The translations under genes were made by a program, and so were the position numbers. DNA of 64,000 bases, from contig NZ_BOMV01000034.1 of assembly GCF_016862375.1 (NCBI RefSeq), positions 124,001 through 188,000 of the forward strand. Reading direction: 5' to 3'. Each line of letters opens with the position of its first letter. Positions within the stretch are counted from its first letter, which is position 1. This DNA comes from Paractinoplanes rishiriensis. GTDB lineage: Bacteria > Actinomycetota > Actinomycetes > Mycobacteriales > Micromonosporaceae. Below the pieces are notes generated by a model. The model saw only the letters and a program-made list of their open reading frames with translations, searched no databases and was not told the origin of the DNA. Shown piece by piece: positions 31,939-40,590 of this stretch.

Positions 31939-32709
31939 GTGGCGCCGCTGCTCAGCCTGCGCGGGACGACCCGCTCGTTCGGCGGCGTCTACGCCGTCCG
32001 CGACGTCGCGCTCGACCTCGCGGACGGCGAGCTGCGCGGCCTCATCGGACCCAACGGCGCCGGCAAGTCCACGCTGTTCAACCTGATCGGCGGCCAGTTG
32101 CGCGCCGACCGCGGCACGGTGACGCTGGCCGGCCGCCGGATCGACCGGCTGCCGCCGCACCGCCGGGCCCGGCTCGGCGTCGCGGTGGTGTTCCAGGGCG
32201 CCCGGATCTTCCCGGGCCTGACCGCCCGGGAGAACGTGATGGTCGGCGCGCACGCCACCACCCGGGCCGGCTTTGTGGCCGGGGCGCTGCGGCTGCCCGC
32301 GCACCGCCGCGAGGAGCGCGAGATCCGGGACCGCGCCGACGAGTGCCTCGACCGGGTCGGCCTGACCGGCTGGGCGGAACGCGCCGCCGAAACCCTGCCA
32401 CTCGGCCAGCAGCGCGCCCTCCAGCTGGCCCGCGCGCTGTGCGCCCGGCCGCGCCTGCTGCTGCTCGACGAGCCGGCCTCCGGCCTGCGCGCGCCGGAAC
32501 GGGCCGCGCTCGCCGACCTGGTCACCGCGCTGCGCGCGGACGGCCTGTCGATCATCCTGGTCGAGCACGACGTCGCCCTGGTCACCCGCCTGGCCGACCG
32601 GATCACGGTGCTGGACCTGGGCGAGGTGATCGCGGAGGGGACGGCCGGCGAGATCCGCGCCGACCCGCGGGTGATCGAGGCGTACCTGGGCAGCGAGGCG
32701 CGGGTATGA
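31939..32709 (+). CDS. Liv-type ABC importer ATPase (LivG-like)
   Basis: 256 residues. Walker A GPNGAGKST, Q-loop region VVFQGARIFPGLTARENVMVG, a slightly unusual signature LPLGQQRALQLARAL (LxxGQQ rather than LSGGQ, normal for LivG), Walker B LLLLDEPASGL and the switch His in LVEHDVAL. GTG 31939 begins 2 nt after the preceding gene's stop codon. It energises uptake with the LivF-like subunit. Confidence 0.92.
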   Translation: MAPLLSLRGTTRSFGGVYAVRDVALDLADGELRGLIGPNGAGKSTLFNLIGGQLRADRGTVTLAGRRIDRLPPHRRARLGVAVVFQGARIFPGLTARENVMVGAHATTRAGFVAGALRLPAHRREEREIRDRADECLDRVGLTGWAERAAETLPLGQQRALQLARALCARPRLLLLDEPASGLRAPERAALADLVTALRADGLSIILVEHDVALVTRLADRITVLDLGEVIAEGTAGEIRADPRVIEAYLGSEARV

Positions 32710-33371
32710 CCACAGTCCTGGAGATCCACGATCTGGTCGTGCGCTACGGGGCCGCGACGGCACTCGACGGGGTCAGCCTCACGGTGGGTGCGGGCGAGAT
32801 GGTCGCGCTCGTCGGGCCGAACGGGGCCGGGAAGACCACGCTGGTCAAGACCGTGTCCGGGCTGGTGCGGCCGGCCGCGGGCACGGTGTCGGTGAGCGGC
32901 CGGCTGGCGCAGGTGCCCGAGGGGCGGGAGGTGTTCGGCGACCTCAGCGTCGACGACAACCTGCGGCTCGGCGGCTGGCGCAACGGGCGGCGCGGACGGG
33001 ACACCACCGCCGTCTACGAGCTGCTGCCCGGCCTGCAACGGGTGCGCGGGCAGAAGGCCGGCCGGCTCTCCGGCGGCCAGCAGCAGATGGTCGCGGTCGG
33101 CCGGGCGCTGATGGCGCGGCCGACGATCCTGGTCGTCGACGAGCTGTCGCTGGGCCTCGCGCCGGTGGTGGTCGACGACCTGGTGCGGCACCTGGCCGAG
33201 CTCAACCGGGAGCAGGGTCTCGCGGTCCTGCTGATCGAGCAGAACGCCCGGCTCGCGCTGCACCTGTGCGGCCGCGCCTACGTGCTGGAGGCGGGCCGGG
33301 TGGTGGCCGAGGGTGCCGGCCTGGACCGCGACCACCGGGTGATGGCCGCCTACCTGGGCGGGGCGGCCTGA
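32706..33371 (+). CDS. Liv-type ABC importer ATPase (LivF-like)
   Basis: 221 residues with Walker A GPNGAGKTT, signature LSGGQQQMVAVGRAL, Walker B LVVDELSLGLAP and LLIEQNARLAL. The ATG overlaps the LivG stop as ATGA, so the two ATPases, which form a heterodimer, are translationally coupled. Its stop overlaps the permease ATG as TGATG. Confidence 0.92.
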   Translation: MTTVLEIHDLVVRYGAATALDGVSLTVGAGEMVALVGPNGAGKTTLVKTVSGLVRPAAGTVSVSGRLAQVPEGREVFGDLSVDDNLRLGGWRNGRRGRDTTAVYELLPGLQRVRGQKAGRLSGGQQQMVAVGRALMARPTILVVDELSLGLAPVVVDDLVRHLAELNREQGLAVLLIEQNARLALHLCGRAYVLEAGRVVAEGAGLDRDHRVMAAYLGGAA

Positions 33372-34210
33372 TGCTCGGCTACGTGGTCACCGGGCTCGGC
33401 GTCGGTGCCGGCTTCGCGCTGGTCGGCATCGGGCTGGTGGTCATCTACCGGGTCACCAACGTGGTCAACTTCGCCCAGGGCGCGTTCGCGGTGCTCGGCG
33501 CCATGCTGGCCGGGTCGCTGCTGTCGGCCGGGCTGCCGCACGGGCTGGCCGAGGTGACCGCGGTGCTGGCACTGGCCGCGATCGGCGCCGGGGTGGGCCT
33601 GGTCGCCATCGGGCGGCCCGGCACGGACCCGCGGACCTCGCTCATCGTCACGCTCGGGCTCGGCGTCCTCGCGTACGCCGTCGAGGTTTTGATCTGGGGT
33701 GATCAGCCACGGTCCTTCCCGGGGCTGGCCGGCTCGATCGAGATCGCCGGCACCCCGGTGCAGACCCACTATCTGCTGATCATCGGTGTCACGATCCCGG
33801 TGTTCCTGCTGGCCGCGCTGTTCTTCGCGCGCACCGACCTGGGCAAGGCGCTGTCCGCGTGCGCCATGAACCCGTACGCCGCCCGGGTGGTCGGCATCGA
33901 CGTGCGGCGGATGGGGCTGATCGCGTTCGCGCTCGGCGGAGCCTTCGGCGCGCTGGCCGGCGTGCTGGTGACCCCGGTGCAGCAGGTGACGTTCGACAGC
34001 GACGTGGTGCTGATCGTGAACGGCTTCGCGGCGGCCATCCTGGGCGGCCTGACCCGGCCGGCGGTGACCCTGGCCGGCGGCCTGCTGCTCGGCGTCGCGC
34101 AGACGGTGATCTCCGGTCTCGGCGGCGGCGCGTTCCGGCTCGAGGTGGCGCTGGTGCTGATGCTCGCGGTGATGGTGGCCCAGGCCGGGCGCGCCGGAAG
34201 GGTGGCCTGA
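33371..34210 (+). CDS. Liv-type ABC importer permease (LivH-like)
   Basis: 279 residues with about eight membrane helices. Typical LivH strings are IYRVTNVVNFAQGAFAVLGA at the start and GIDVRRMGLIAFALGGAFGALAGVL in the ATPase-contact region. ATG 33371 overlaps the LivF stop by one base and its own stop overlaps the LivM ATG. Confidence 0.92.
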   Translation: MLGYVVTGLGVGAGFALVGIGLVVIYRVTNVVNFAQGAFAVLGAMLAGSLLSAGLPHGLAEVTAVLALAAIGAGVGLVAIGRPGTDPRTSLIVTLGLGVLAYAVEVLIWGDQPRSFPGLAGSIEIAGTPVQTHYLLIIGVTIPVFLLAALFFARTDLGKALSACAMNPYAARVVGIDVRRMGLIAFALGGAFGALAGVLVTPVQQVTFDSDVVLIVNGFAAAILGGLTRPAVTLAGGLLLGVAQTVISGLGGGAFRLEVALVLMLAVMVAQAGRAGRVA

Positions 34211-35163
34211 TGCTTCGCCGAGTCGCCCCCATCGGGTTCGTGCTGGTGGCGGCCATCGCGGTGCCGCCGCTGCTGAGCCGCAGCCAGCTGGCCGTTTTCA
34301 TCCTGCTCGGCGTGGCGGCCACGGTCACCGTCGGGGTCTCACTGCTGATGGGGTACGCCGGGCAGGTCACCCTCGGTCAGGCCGCGTTCCTGGCGATCGG
34401 CGCCTACACGGCCGGGCTGCTCGCGGTGCACGGCGTGCCGACCCTGCTCGGGCTCGCCCTGGCGCCGCTGGTCGCCGCGCTGGCCGCGGCCCTGATCGGG
34501 GCGCCGCTGCTGCGCCTGCGCGGCCACCACCTGGCCTTCGCCACGCTGGCCGTACAGCTGATCCTGCTCTCGCTGCTGTCCCAGGGGGACTGGGCCGGCG
34601 GCGCGATCGGCCTGCAGGGCATTCCGCGGCTGTCCGTGGGCGGCCACGAACTCGCCGGCGACGTCGGTTACGCGTACCTGGCCTGGGGTGCTCTGGTCCT
34701 GGTCATGCTGATCACCGCGAACCTGGTGGCCTCCCGCTCCGGTCGTGGCCTGCGAGCCCTGGCCACGGGCGAGATCGCGGCGGCGGCCAGCGGCGTGCCG
34801 GTCGGCCGCTACCGGCTGACCGTGTTCGCACTGTCGGCGGCGTTCGCGGGCCTGGCCGGCGGCATCTACGCGTACTACGTCGGCTACCTGGCGCCCGGCT
34901 CGTTCCCGGTGCTGCTGTCCATTGAGTACGTGGTGATGGCCGTGGTCGGCGGCCTGGGCACCACTTTCGGCCCGGTGCTCGGCGCCACCGCGGTGGTCCT
35001 GCTGGTGCAGGTGCTCAACCACCTCGGCACCCAGCCCGGCATGCCCGGCTACGCACCGGCAGTGTTGTCCTACGCTGTGTATGCGCTGGTCCTGGTGCTG
35101 GTGGTGCTCTACCTGCCGCGCGGCGTGGTGCCCGCGCTCACGTCCTGGCGGAAGGGGCGGTAG
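34210..35163 (+). CDS. Liv-type ABC importer permease (LivM-like)
   Basis: 317 residues, about nine helices, with LivM motifs LLMGYAGQVTLGQAAFLAIGAYT, the GRGLRALATGEIAAAASGVPVGRYRL cytosolic loop, and SIEYVVMAVVGGLGTTFGPVLGA. ATG 34210 overlaps the LivH stop (TGATG). With LivH it forms the translocation pore; the ligase gene starts 2 nt after its stop. Confidence 0.92.
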   Translation: MLRRVAPIGFVLVAAIAVPPLLSRSQLAVFILLGVAATVTVGVSLLMGYAGQVTLGQAAFLAIGAYTAGLLAVHGVPTLLGLALAPLVAALAAALIGAPLLRLRGHHLAFATLAVQLILLSLLSQGDWAGGAIGLQGIPRLSVGGHELAGDVGYAYLAWGALVLVMLITANLVASRSGRGLRALATGEIAAAASGVPVGRYRLTVFALSAAFAGLAGGIYAYYVGYLAPGSFPVLLSIEYVVMAVVGGLGTTFGPVLGATAVVLLVQVLNHLGTQPGMPGYAPAVLSYAVYALVLVLVVLYLPRGVVPALTSWRKGR

Positions 35164-35165
35164 TC

Positions 35166-36647
35166 GTGCACAACTGGGGTCTCGGATCCTGGCCGCTGCG
35201 CCGGGCGCGGATGTCGCCGGACCGGGTTGCCGTCATCCAGGGCGAGCGCTCATACACGTACCAGGAAATGCTGGAAAGGTCTTTGCGGGTTGCCCACGCG
35301 CTGGCCGCCCACGGGGTGCGCGCCGGATCGCGGGTCGCCTACCTGGGACCGAACCACCCGGCCTTCCTCGAGGTGATGTTCGGCGCGGGCCTGCTGGGTG
35401 CGATCTTCGTGCCGCTGAACACCCGGCTGGCCGCGCCGGAACTCGACTTCATCCTCGCCGACAGTGGCGCGTCGGTGCTGGTGTGGGCGCCCTCCCACGA
35501 GGCGGTGGTGGCGCAGCTCGCCGCGCCGGTAACCCTGCTGCCGCACGGTTTCGCGGCGGACGCCCCGGCGACGCCGCTGGACTCGCCGGTCGGGCCCTCC
35601 TCGACGGCGATGATCCTTTACACGTCGGGGACCACCGGGCGGCCCAAGGGCGTCATGCTCACCCACGACAACCTGGCCTGGAACACCGTCAACCTGCTGC
35701 TCGACGTGGACCTGACCAGCAGCGAGGTGACGCTGGTGAGTGCGCCGATGTTCCACGTGGCGGCGCTCAACCAGACCGTGCTGCCGACGTTCTGCAAGGG
35801 CGGAACGCTGGTGCTGGTCCCGGCGTTCGACCCGGCCGAGACGCTGACGCTGATCGCCCGGCATCGGGTGACGTACCTGTTCGGGGTGCCGGCGATGTTC
35901 GCGGCGATCGCCCGCTCACCGGGCTGGTCCAGCGCGGATCTGTCGTCGGTGCGGTCGCTGATCTGCGGGGGAGCGCCGGTGCCGGCACCCCTGATCGAGA
36001 TCTATCAGCGGCGCGGGCTCACGTTCATGCAGGGGTACGGGCTGACCGAGGCGGCGCCCGGGGTGCTGTTCCTGCGCGCGGACCAGAGCGCGGCGAAGGC
36101 GGGTTCCGCGGGGACGCCGGCCTTCTTCACAGACGTGCGGCGGGTGGCGGTGGACGGTTCGGCGGCTCCCTCAGATGCGCCCGGTGAAATCCTGGTGCAG
36201 GGGCCGAACGTGATGGCCGGCTACTGGAACCGGCCCGCCGACACGGCCGCAGTCCTGGACGGCGACGGCTGGCTGCGGACCGGCGACATCGCGGTGGCCG
36301 ATCCGGATGGCTGCCTGTACGTGCGCGACCGGGTCTCCGACATGTTCATCTCGGGCGGCGAAAACGTGTATCCGGCCGAGGTGGAGAGCGCCCTGTTCGA
36401 GCATCCCGAGGTGGCGGAGTGCGCGGTGTACGGGGTGCCGGACGAGCGCTGGGGCGAGGTGGGATGCGCGGTGGTGGTCCCACGGCCGGGCTGCTCGCCG
36501 GATTCTTCGGGTTTGCTGGCCTTCCTGGATGGCCGGATCGCCCGCTACAAAATCCCGAAGTCGGTGGTGTTCGCAACGGAATTGCCCCGGACGGCGTCGG
36601 GCAAGGTGCTTAAGAGCCGCTTGCGGGGCAGCTCCGGCCCCGCCTGA
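35166..36647 (+). CDS. AMP-binding acid-CoA ligase
   Basis: 493 residues of the ANL superfamily. Motif A3 YTSGTTGRPKGVMLTH, A5 GYGLTEAAP, A7 WLRTGDIAVADPDG, A8 VRDRVSDMFISGGENVYPAEVE and A10 lysine in LPRTASGKVLKS are intact, so adenylation and thiolation should be functional. The SGGENVYPAEVE string fits FadD- and feruloyl/benzoate-type CoA ligases. GTG 35166 follows the LivM stop by 2 nt. Position at the end of a Liv operon suggests it traps the imported acid as CoA ester, either a fatty or an aromatic acid. Confidence 0.88.
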   Translation: MHNWGLGSWPLRRARMSPDRVAVIQGERSYTYQEMLERSLRVAHALAAHGVRAGSRVAYLGPNHPAFLEVMFGAGLLGAIFVPLNTRLAAPELDFILADSGASVLVWAPSHEAVVAQLAAPVTLLPHGFAADAPATPLDSPVGPSSTAMILYTSGTTGRPKGVMLTHDNLAWNTVNLLLDVDLTSSEVTLVSAPMFHVAALNQTVLPTFCKGGTLVLVPAFDPAETLTLIARHRVTYLFGVPAMFAAIARSPGWSSADLSSVRSLICGGAPVPAPLIEIYQRRGLTFMQGYGLTEAAPGVLFLRADQSAAKAGSAGTPAFFTDVRRVAVDGSAAPSDAPGEILVQGPNVMAGYWNRPADTAAVLDGDGWLRTGDIAVADPDGCLYVRDRVSDMFISGGENVYPAEVESALFEHPEVAECAVYGVPDERWGEVGCAVVVPRPGCSPDSSGLLAFLDGRIARYKIPKSVVFATELPRTASGKVLKSRLRGSSGPA

Positions 36648-37092
36648 ATGCCCGATTTGATCGAGAGTGCAATTCGTCTTAAGTGGCGCCCGGTGGGTGT
36701 TTCCAGTTCTCGATATTGTTGAATTGTTGTTCGGTGCGGTCGCGAATTCGACATCATTCCTCGGCGCGCGGGTGGGTGGGTGGTGCGGGGCAGCGTTTCA
36801 GGCGCGCGATGGCTCGGGCTCGCCGCTCCAGCCTCGATCCTGCTGATCTGGTGTCTCTGGATGGCGGGTAATCGACGAGATCGGGAAGCTGGGCGCGCTT
36901 TTCTGCGATCTTGTCGAACTGGTGTCTTTGGGTGGCGGTATTCGACAGCACGTAGAATGTGATTCGCGCGGTCGAATTTCGGTCCTCTGACTGGGTGGTG
37001 AATGGCGGGTAGGCTGATTTCGCCGGGTCGGATCGAATGCGTCCGGGCGTTGCCGGGCCGGGGCGGGGCGCGGTGCGGCGGGGCTGGGCCGG
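36648..37092. other. 445-nt intergenic region with imperfect direct repeats
   Basis: No convincing gene. Two roughly 28-nt stretches, starting about 36848 and 36919, share CTGGTGTCT-TGG-TGGCGG and end TCGAC; a weaker third copy (CTGGGTGGTGAATGGCGGGT) begins about 36992. The stretch is less GC-rich than its neighbours. A 60-codon plus-strand reading frame (36780-36962) has no ribosome site and crosses the repeats, so I do not call it. Decayed coding DNA or a transcribed spacer are both possible. Confidence 0.5.
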
Positions 37093-38121
37093 TCAGTGCT
37101 CGCGGCTTACTGCGGCTGCGGCCAGGGCGGACAGGGCCTCTCGGACGGGAGGGAGTAGCGGGATCTCGGCCAGGGCGGCTCGGGCCGCCTCGGCGCGGGT
37201 GGCGATCATGTGTTCGGTTTGGGAGAGGGCTCCGGTGGCGACGATGATGGTGCGCAGTTCGTCGGCTCCGGTACGGTCCAGGGTGGGGTCGCCGAACAGG
37301 GCTTCCAGGCGGGCCTTCTGTGCGGGGGTGGCGGCCTCGCGGGTCAGGGCCATCATCACCGTGGGTTTGCCCTCGCGCAGGTCGTCCAGGGTGGATTTGC
37401 CGGTGGTTGCGGGGTCGCCGAAGACGCCCAGGATGTCGTCGCGCAGTTGGAAAGCGTCGCCCAGCGGGTCGCCGAAGGCGGTGAACGCGGCGTCCAGGGC
37501 GGGGGAGCCGCCGGCCAGCCTCGCGCCTATCTGGAGTGGCCTCGTCACCGTGTAGCGGGCGGCCTTCATGCGGATCACGGTCAGGGCTCCGGCCACCGAG
37601 CCGTCGCCTGCGCCGGAGACCAGGTCCAGGTACTGGCCGCCGATCACCTCGGTGCGCATCCGGGCGAACGTGCCGTAGGCGGCCTGGATACGGCCGGCGG
37701 GCAGGCCGCACTCGTGGAACATCTGCTCGGCCCACGCGGCGCACAGGTCGCCGCACAGCAGGGCGGTGTTGCGGCCGAAGGCGGCCGGGTCGCCGCGCCA
37801 CGCCTGGCGGGTGTGCACGTCGGCGAAGCGGCGGTGCAGGGAGGGTTCGCCGCGGCGGCGGTCGCTGCTGTCGATGATGTCGTCGTGGATCAGGGCGAAC
37901 GCGTGGAACATCTCCAGCGCGGCGGCCGCGGTCACCACCTCGGGGCAGTCCTCGCCGCCGGCGGCCCGCCAGCCCCAGTAGCAGAACGCCGGGCGCAGGC
38001 GCTTGCCGCCGGCCAGCACGAAGCTGCGGACCGTGTCGAGGGCGCCGTCCGGCCACTTCGGGCCCTGGCGGTCCAGGAAGGTGTTCAGTGCGGCGTCTAC
38101 GCGGTGCCGGAGCGCGGTCAT
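37093..38121 (-). CDS. Trans-isoprenyl diphosphate synthase (polyprenyl synthetase)
   Basis: 342 residues. The first aspartate-rich motif is HDDIIDSSDRRRGEPSLH, the second LRDDILGVFGD; GGKRLRPAF and the lysine of GKSTLDDLREGKPT also match. Such enzymes condense isopentenyl diphosphate into C15-C20 or longer allylic chains for quinones, carotenoids or terpenoids; chain length cannot be read reliably. The ATG at 38121 overlaps the stop of the upstream ThuA-domain gene as ATGA, so the long upstream frame is only a shadow of that gene. No terpene cyclase or other isoprenoid gene is nearby. Confidence 0.92.
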   Translation of the reverse strand: MTALRHRVDAALNTFLDRQGPKWPDGALDTVRSFVLAGGKRLRPAFCYWGWRAAGGEDCPEVVTAAAALEMFHAFALIHDDIIDSSDRRRGEPSLHRRFADVHTRQAWRGDPAAFGRNTALLCGDLCAAWAEQMFHECGLPAGRIQAAYGTFARMRTEVIGGQYLDLVSGAGDGSVAGALTVIRMKAARYTVTRPLQIGARLAGGSPALDAAFTAFGDPLGDAFQLRDDILGVFGDPATTGKSTLDDLREGKPTVMMALTREAATPAQKARLEALFGDPTLDRTGADELRTIIVATGALSQTEHMIATRAEAARAALAEIPLLPPVREALSALAAAAVSREH

Positions 38122-39413
38122 CGGCGGCCGCAGGCGGGCAGTTCGGCGACCCGGATGTTGCGGAAGGCGACCTGGTCGGCGGGGCCGTGGTTCTGCAGGC
38201 CGAGGTGGCCGTCCAGGCCGCGGGCCGGGTCGGTGCCGGTGAAGTCGTTGATCAGTACGCCGTTGAGGTAGACCCGCAGACGCGGGCCCTCGACCCGGAT
38301 CTCGAACGTGTTCCACTCGCCGGGCGGGTTCAGCACCGCGTCCCGGGCCGCCCGGTCGGCCGCCTGGAAGCCGTAGATCGCGCCGGTGGTCCGGTCCGGG
38401 GCGTCGCTGGCGTCGATCTGTATCTCGTAACCCTGGTTGACCGCGACCCACGGGTCGTCGCCCGGATCGGGGAAGCCGACGAAGATGCCCGAGTTGCTGT
38501 CGTCGGTGACGCGCCAGTCCGCTTTCACCGCGTAATCGGTGAACGGCCTGGTCGCGTACCATAAAAGACCCATGCCACCCACCGAGCTGAAGGTGCCGTC
38601 AGTGATGGTGAAACTGCCCGGTCCGGCCTGCCGCCAGCCGTCGGTGAGCGCGGCATAGCCGGTCTCGGGCCGGCAGTCCGCGTGCGCGCGGGCGGCCGCA
38701 TATCTGATGCCGCCGAGCAGGTGAGAGCGAAAATCCGGTTCCGTGTACGACGCGGCGGTGTGCCCGAATCCGGTGTAGAACGCGCGCCCCCGGTCGACGG
38801 TGTGGCACCACGCGATCGGGTGGTCGGCGCCCATCGTGCCGCCGGTGTAGGAGCTCTCGTCGAGCGTGGCCAGCACCTGGACGGCGCTGCGCGGGTTGGT
38901 GCGGTAGTTGTACAGCTCGTCGGTGCGGGTCCAGACGCGCGGCAGGTGCGCGGTGGCCGGATGCGCCCGGTTCGTCACGTGCGCGTCGGCCCGCTGGATC
39001 TCGGGATGCCCGGCGAACCAGGCACCGACCAGCCGTCCGTAGAACGGCCAGTCATACTCCGTGTCGGCGGCCGCATGAACACCCACAAAACCACCCCCTG
39101 TGCGGATGTACGCCTCGAAGGCCGCCTGCTGGTGCACGTCGAGCACATCGCCGCTGGTGCTGAGGAAGACCACGGCCCGGTAGCGCGCCAGGTTGTCCGC
39201 CGTGAACGCGCTCGCGTCCGGCGCCTCGGTGACCGTGAACCCGTGCGCGGCGCCCAGGTCGCGGATGGCCTGCACGCCGGCCGGGATCGACTCGTGTCGG
39301 TACCCTGTGGTCTTGGTGAAGACGAGGACGGCATAGTCGCTGCCCGCGCCCGCGGCCGGTATCGCTCCGGCGGCGAGGCCGATCGAGACAGCGCCGGCGA
39401 GAAGTCTGCGCAT
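38118..39413 (-). CDS. Secreted ThuA-like plus DUF1080 (3-keto-glycoside hydrolase-type) protein
   Basis: 431 residues with a Sec signal (GAVSIGLAAGAIPAAGAG). Residues about 25-235 form a ThuA-like class-I amidotransferase fold (TKTTGYRHESIPAGVQAIRDLG, FVGVHAAADTEYDW, PIAWCHTVDRGRAFYTGFGHT); residues about 250-431 form a DUF1080/LamG-like jelly roll (WRVTDDSNSGIFVGFPDPG, YEIQIDASD, GEWNTFEIRVEGPRLRVYLNG). These domains often occur together in secreted sugar-processing proteins; DUF1080 members include 3-keto-disaccharide hydrolases. ATG 39413 has no ribosome site, but TACGCT six nt upstream suggests a leaderless transcript. Confidence 0.85.
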   Translation of the reverse strand: MRRLLAGAVSIGLAAGAIPAAGAGSDYAVLVFTKTTGYRHESIPAGVQAIRDLGAAHGFTVTEAPDASAFTADNLARYRAVVFLSTSGDVLDVHQQAAFEAYIRTGGGFVGVHAAADTEYDWPFYGRLVGAWFAGHPEIQRADAHVTNRAHPATAHLPRVWTRTDELYNYRTNPRSAVQVLATLDESSYTGGTMGADHPIAWCHTVDRGRAFYTGFGHTAASYTEPDFRSHLLGGIRYAAARAHADCRPETGYAALTDGWRQAGPGSFTITDGTFSSVGGMGLLWYATRPFTDYAVKADWRVTDDSNSGIFVGFPDPGDDPWVAVNQGYEIQIDASDAPDRTTGAIYGFQAADRAARDAVLNPPGEWNTFEIRVEGPRLRVYLNGVLINDFTGTDPARGLDGHLGLQNHGPADQVAFRNIRVAELPACGRR

Positions 39414-39424
39414 GAGTAGAGCGT

Positions 39425-40180
39425 ATGTTCGGCGGCGTGGAAGTGCGGAGTAGCGCGAGGACCGCCGGCGCCCGGCCGGTACGCCGGATCGAGCGCGACC
39501 CGGCCGCCGAGTGGGACGACAGTGCCTGGTGGGCGCGCATTCCGGCGATCCGGACGGTGCTCGGCACGGGACTCGATCTACCGGCCGGCGTGACATTCCT
39601 GGTGGGCGAGAACGGCTCCGGCAAGTCGACGCTGATCGAGGGACTGGCGCAGGCGTACGGCCTCAACCCGGAGGGCGGCTCCCGCGGCGCCATGCACCGC
39701 ACCCGCCCGACCGAGTCACCGCTGGGCGGCGTGCTGCGGCTGGTGCGCACGCCCGGCCGGCCCACGAACGCGTACTTCCTGCGGGCGGAGACCACCCACG
39801 GGCTCTACACCTACCTGGAGGATCTGCCCGAGTCGCCGGACCAGGACCTGCACGACCGCAGCCACGGCGAGGGTTTCCTGGCTTTACTGGAACGCAAATT
39901 CCGGCGGCCGGGGTTCTACCTGCTGGACGAGCCGGAGTCGGCGCTGTCGTTCACGTCGACGCTCCGGCTGATGACACGGTTGTCGGAGCTGGCCGCGGCG
40001 GGTGCGCAGGTGGTGGTGGCTACTCACTCGCCGGTTTTGACGGCGTTGCCGGGGGCGGCGGTGCTGGAACTGGGGGAGGAAGGGATTCGGCGGCGGGAGT
40101 GGGGGGAGCTTGCGGTGGTGGATCACTTCCGGCGGTTCCTGGCGCGGCCGGAGAGGTATCTGGGTCACGTGCTGGACTGA
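39425..40180 (+). CDS. AAA-family ATPase (ABC/SMC-like single-domain ATPase)
   Basis: 251 residues, cytosolic. Walker A is VGENGSGKST, Walker B FYLLDEPESAL, and the H-loop VVVATHSPVL. There is no coiled-coil arm or membrane domain, so it belongs to the small stand-alone group of AAA proteins near ABC/RecF ATPases, whose role is mostly unknown. ATG 39425 lies only 11 nt from the divergent ThuA-gene ATG; GTG 39437 is an alternative start. No ribosome site is visible before 39425. Confidence 0.82.
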   Translation: MFGGVEVRSSARTAGARPVRRIERDPAAEWDDSAWWARIPAIRTVLGTGLDLPAGVTFLVGENGSGKSTLIEGLAQAYGLNPEGGSRGAMHRTRPTESPLGGVLRLVRTPGRPTNAYFLRAETTHGLYTYLEDLPESPDQDLHDRSHGEGFLALLERKFRRPGFYLLDEPESALSFTSTLRLMTRLSELAAAGAQVVVATHSPVLTALPGAAVLELGEEGIRRREWGELAVVDHFRRFLARPERYLGHVLD

Positions 40181-40447
40181 CCGGGGACGCGGAACTCGAA
40201 CAGGTGAAGGCCGGCGTGGCCGCCCACGGCGAGCAGCCGCCCGCAAGGGCTCCAGGCGCAGGTGCGCGCCTCCGCCGCGATCCGCATGTGGGCGAGAGCC
40301 TCGCCCCGTGCCGGCAGCGCGAATCGTGGCCGACCGTCCCGGACCGGTCCAGGCGGAGCCGGCCACCGCCGCCACCACGAACAGCGCATTCCGCAGCCAT
40401 CGATGCACGCGTACCGCCAAGGCCTTGAATCCATGGAAGCGGAGCAC
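40165..40447 (-). pseudogene. C-terminal relic of a WD40-repeat protein
   Basis: The minus-strand reading that ends at 40165 has a clear last WD40 repeat, with ARTCAWSPCGRLLAVGGHAG followed by LHLFEF. Upstream of about 40340 similarity moves to another frame (RNALFVVAAVAGSAW), as after a frameshift, and then stops. No start codon with ribosome site is present. I read it as the decayed 3' end of a larger gene, for instance a NACHT- or kinase-WD40 protein, whose remainder has been lost. The call rests on one repeat. Confidence 0.5.
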
Positions 40448-40590
40448 CGCAATGCCGGGAATCGACTGAACCGGGGAGGCTCATCACACCGAAATGAGGT
40501 ATCCATTGGCATGGCCGAATTGATTGCTCTCGAAACACGGCGGGTGGTGGGGTGGTAGCACCAACATCCCCCCTTCTGCGGAGGTCGTTC

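Noticed and set aside
36780..36962. 60-codon plus-strand frame in the 36.6-37.1 kb spacer
   Set aside because: No ribosome site, overlaps the imperfect repeats, and the hydrophobic stretch alone is not enough.
36545..38056. Extended N- or C-terminal reading of the polyprenyl synthetase region into 36.5 kb
   Set aside because: That frame differs from the synthase frame, has no domain, and is Arg/Pro-rich.
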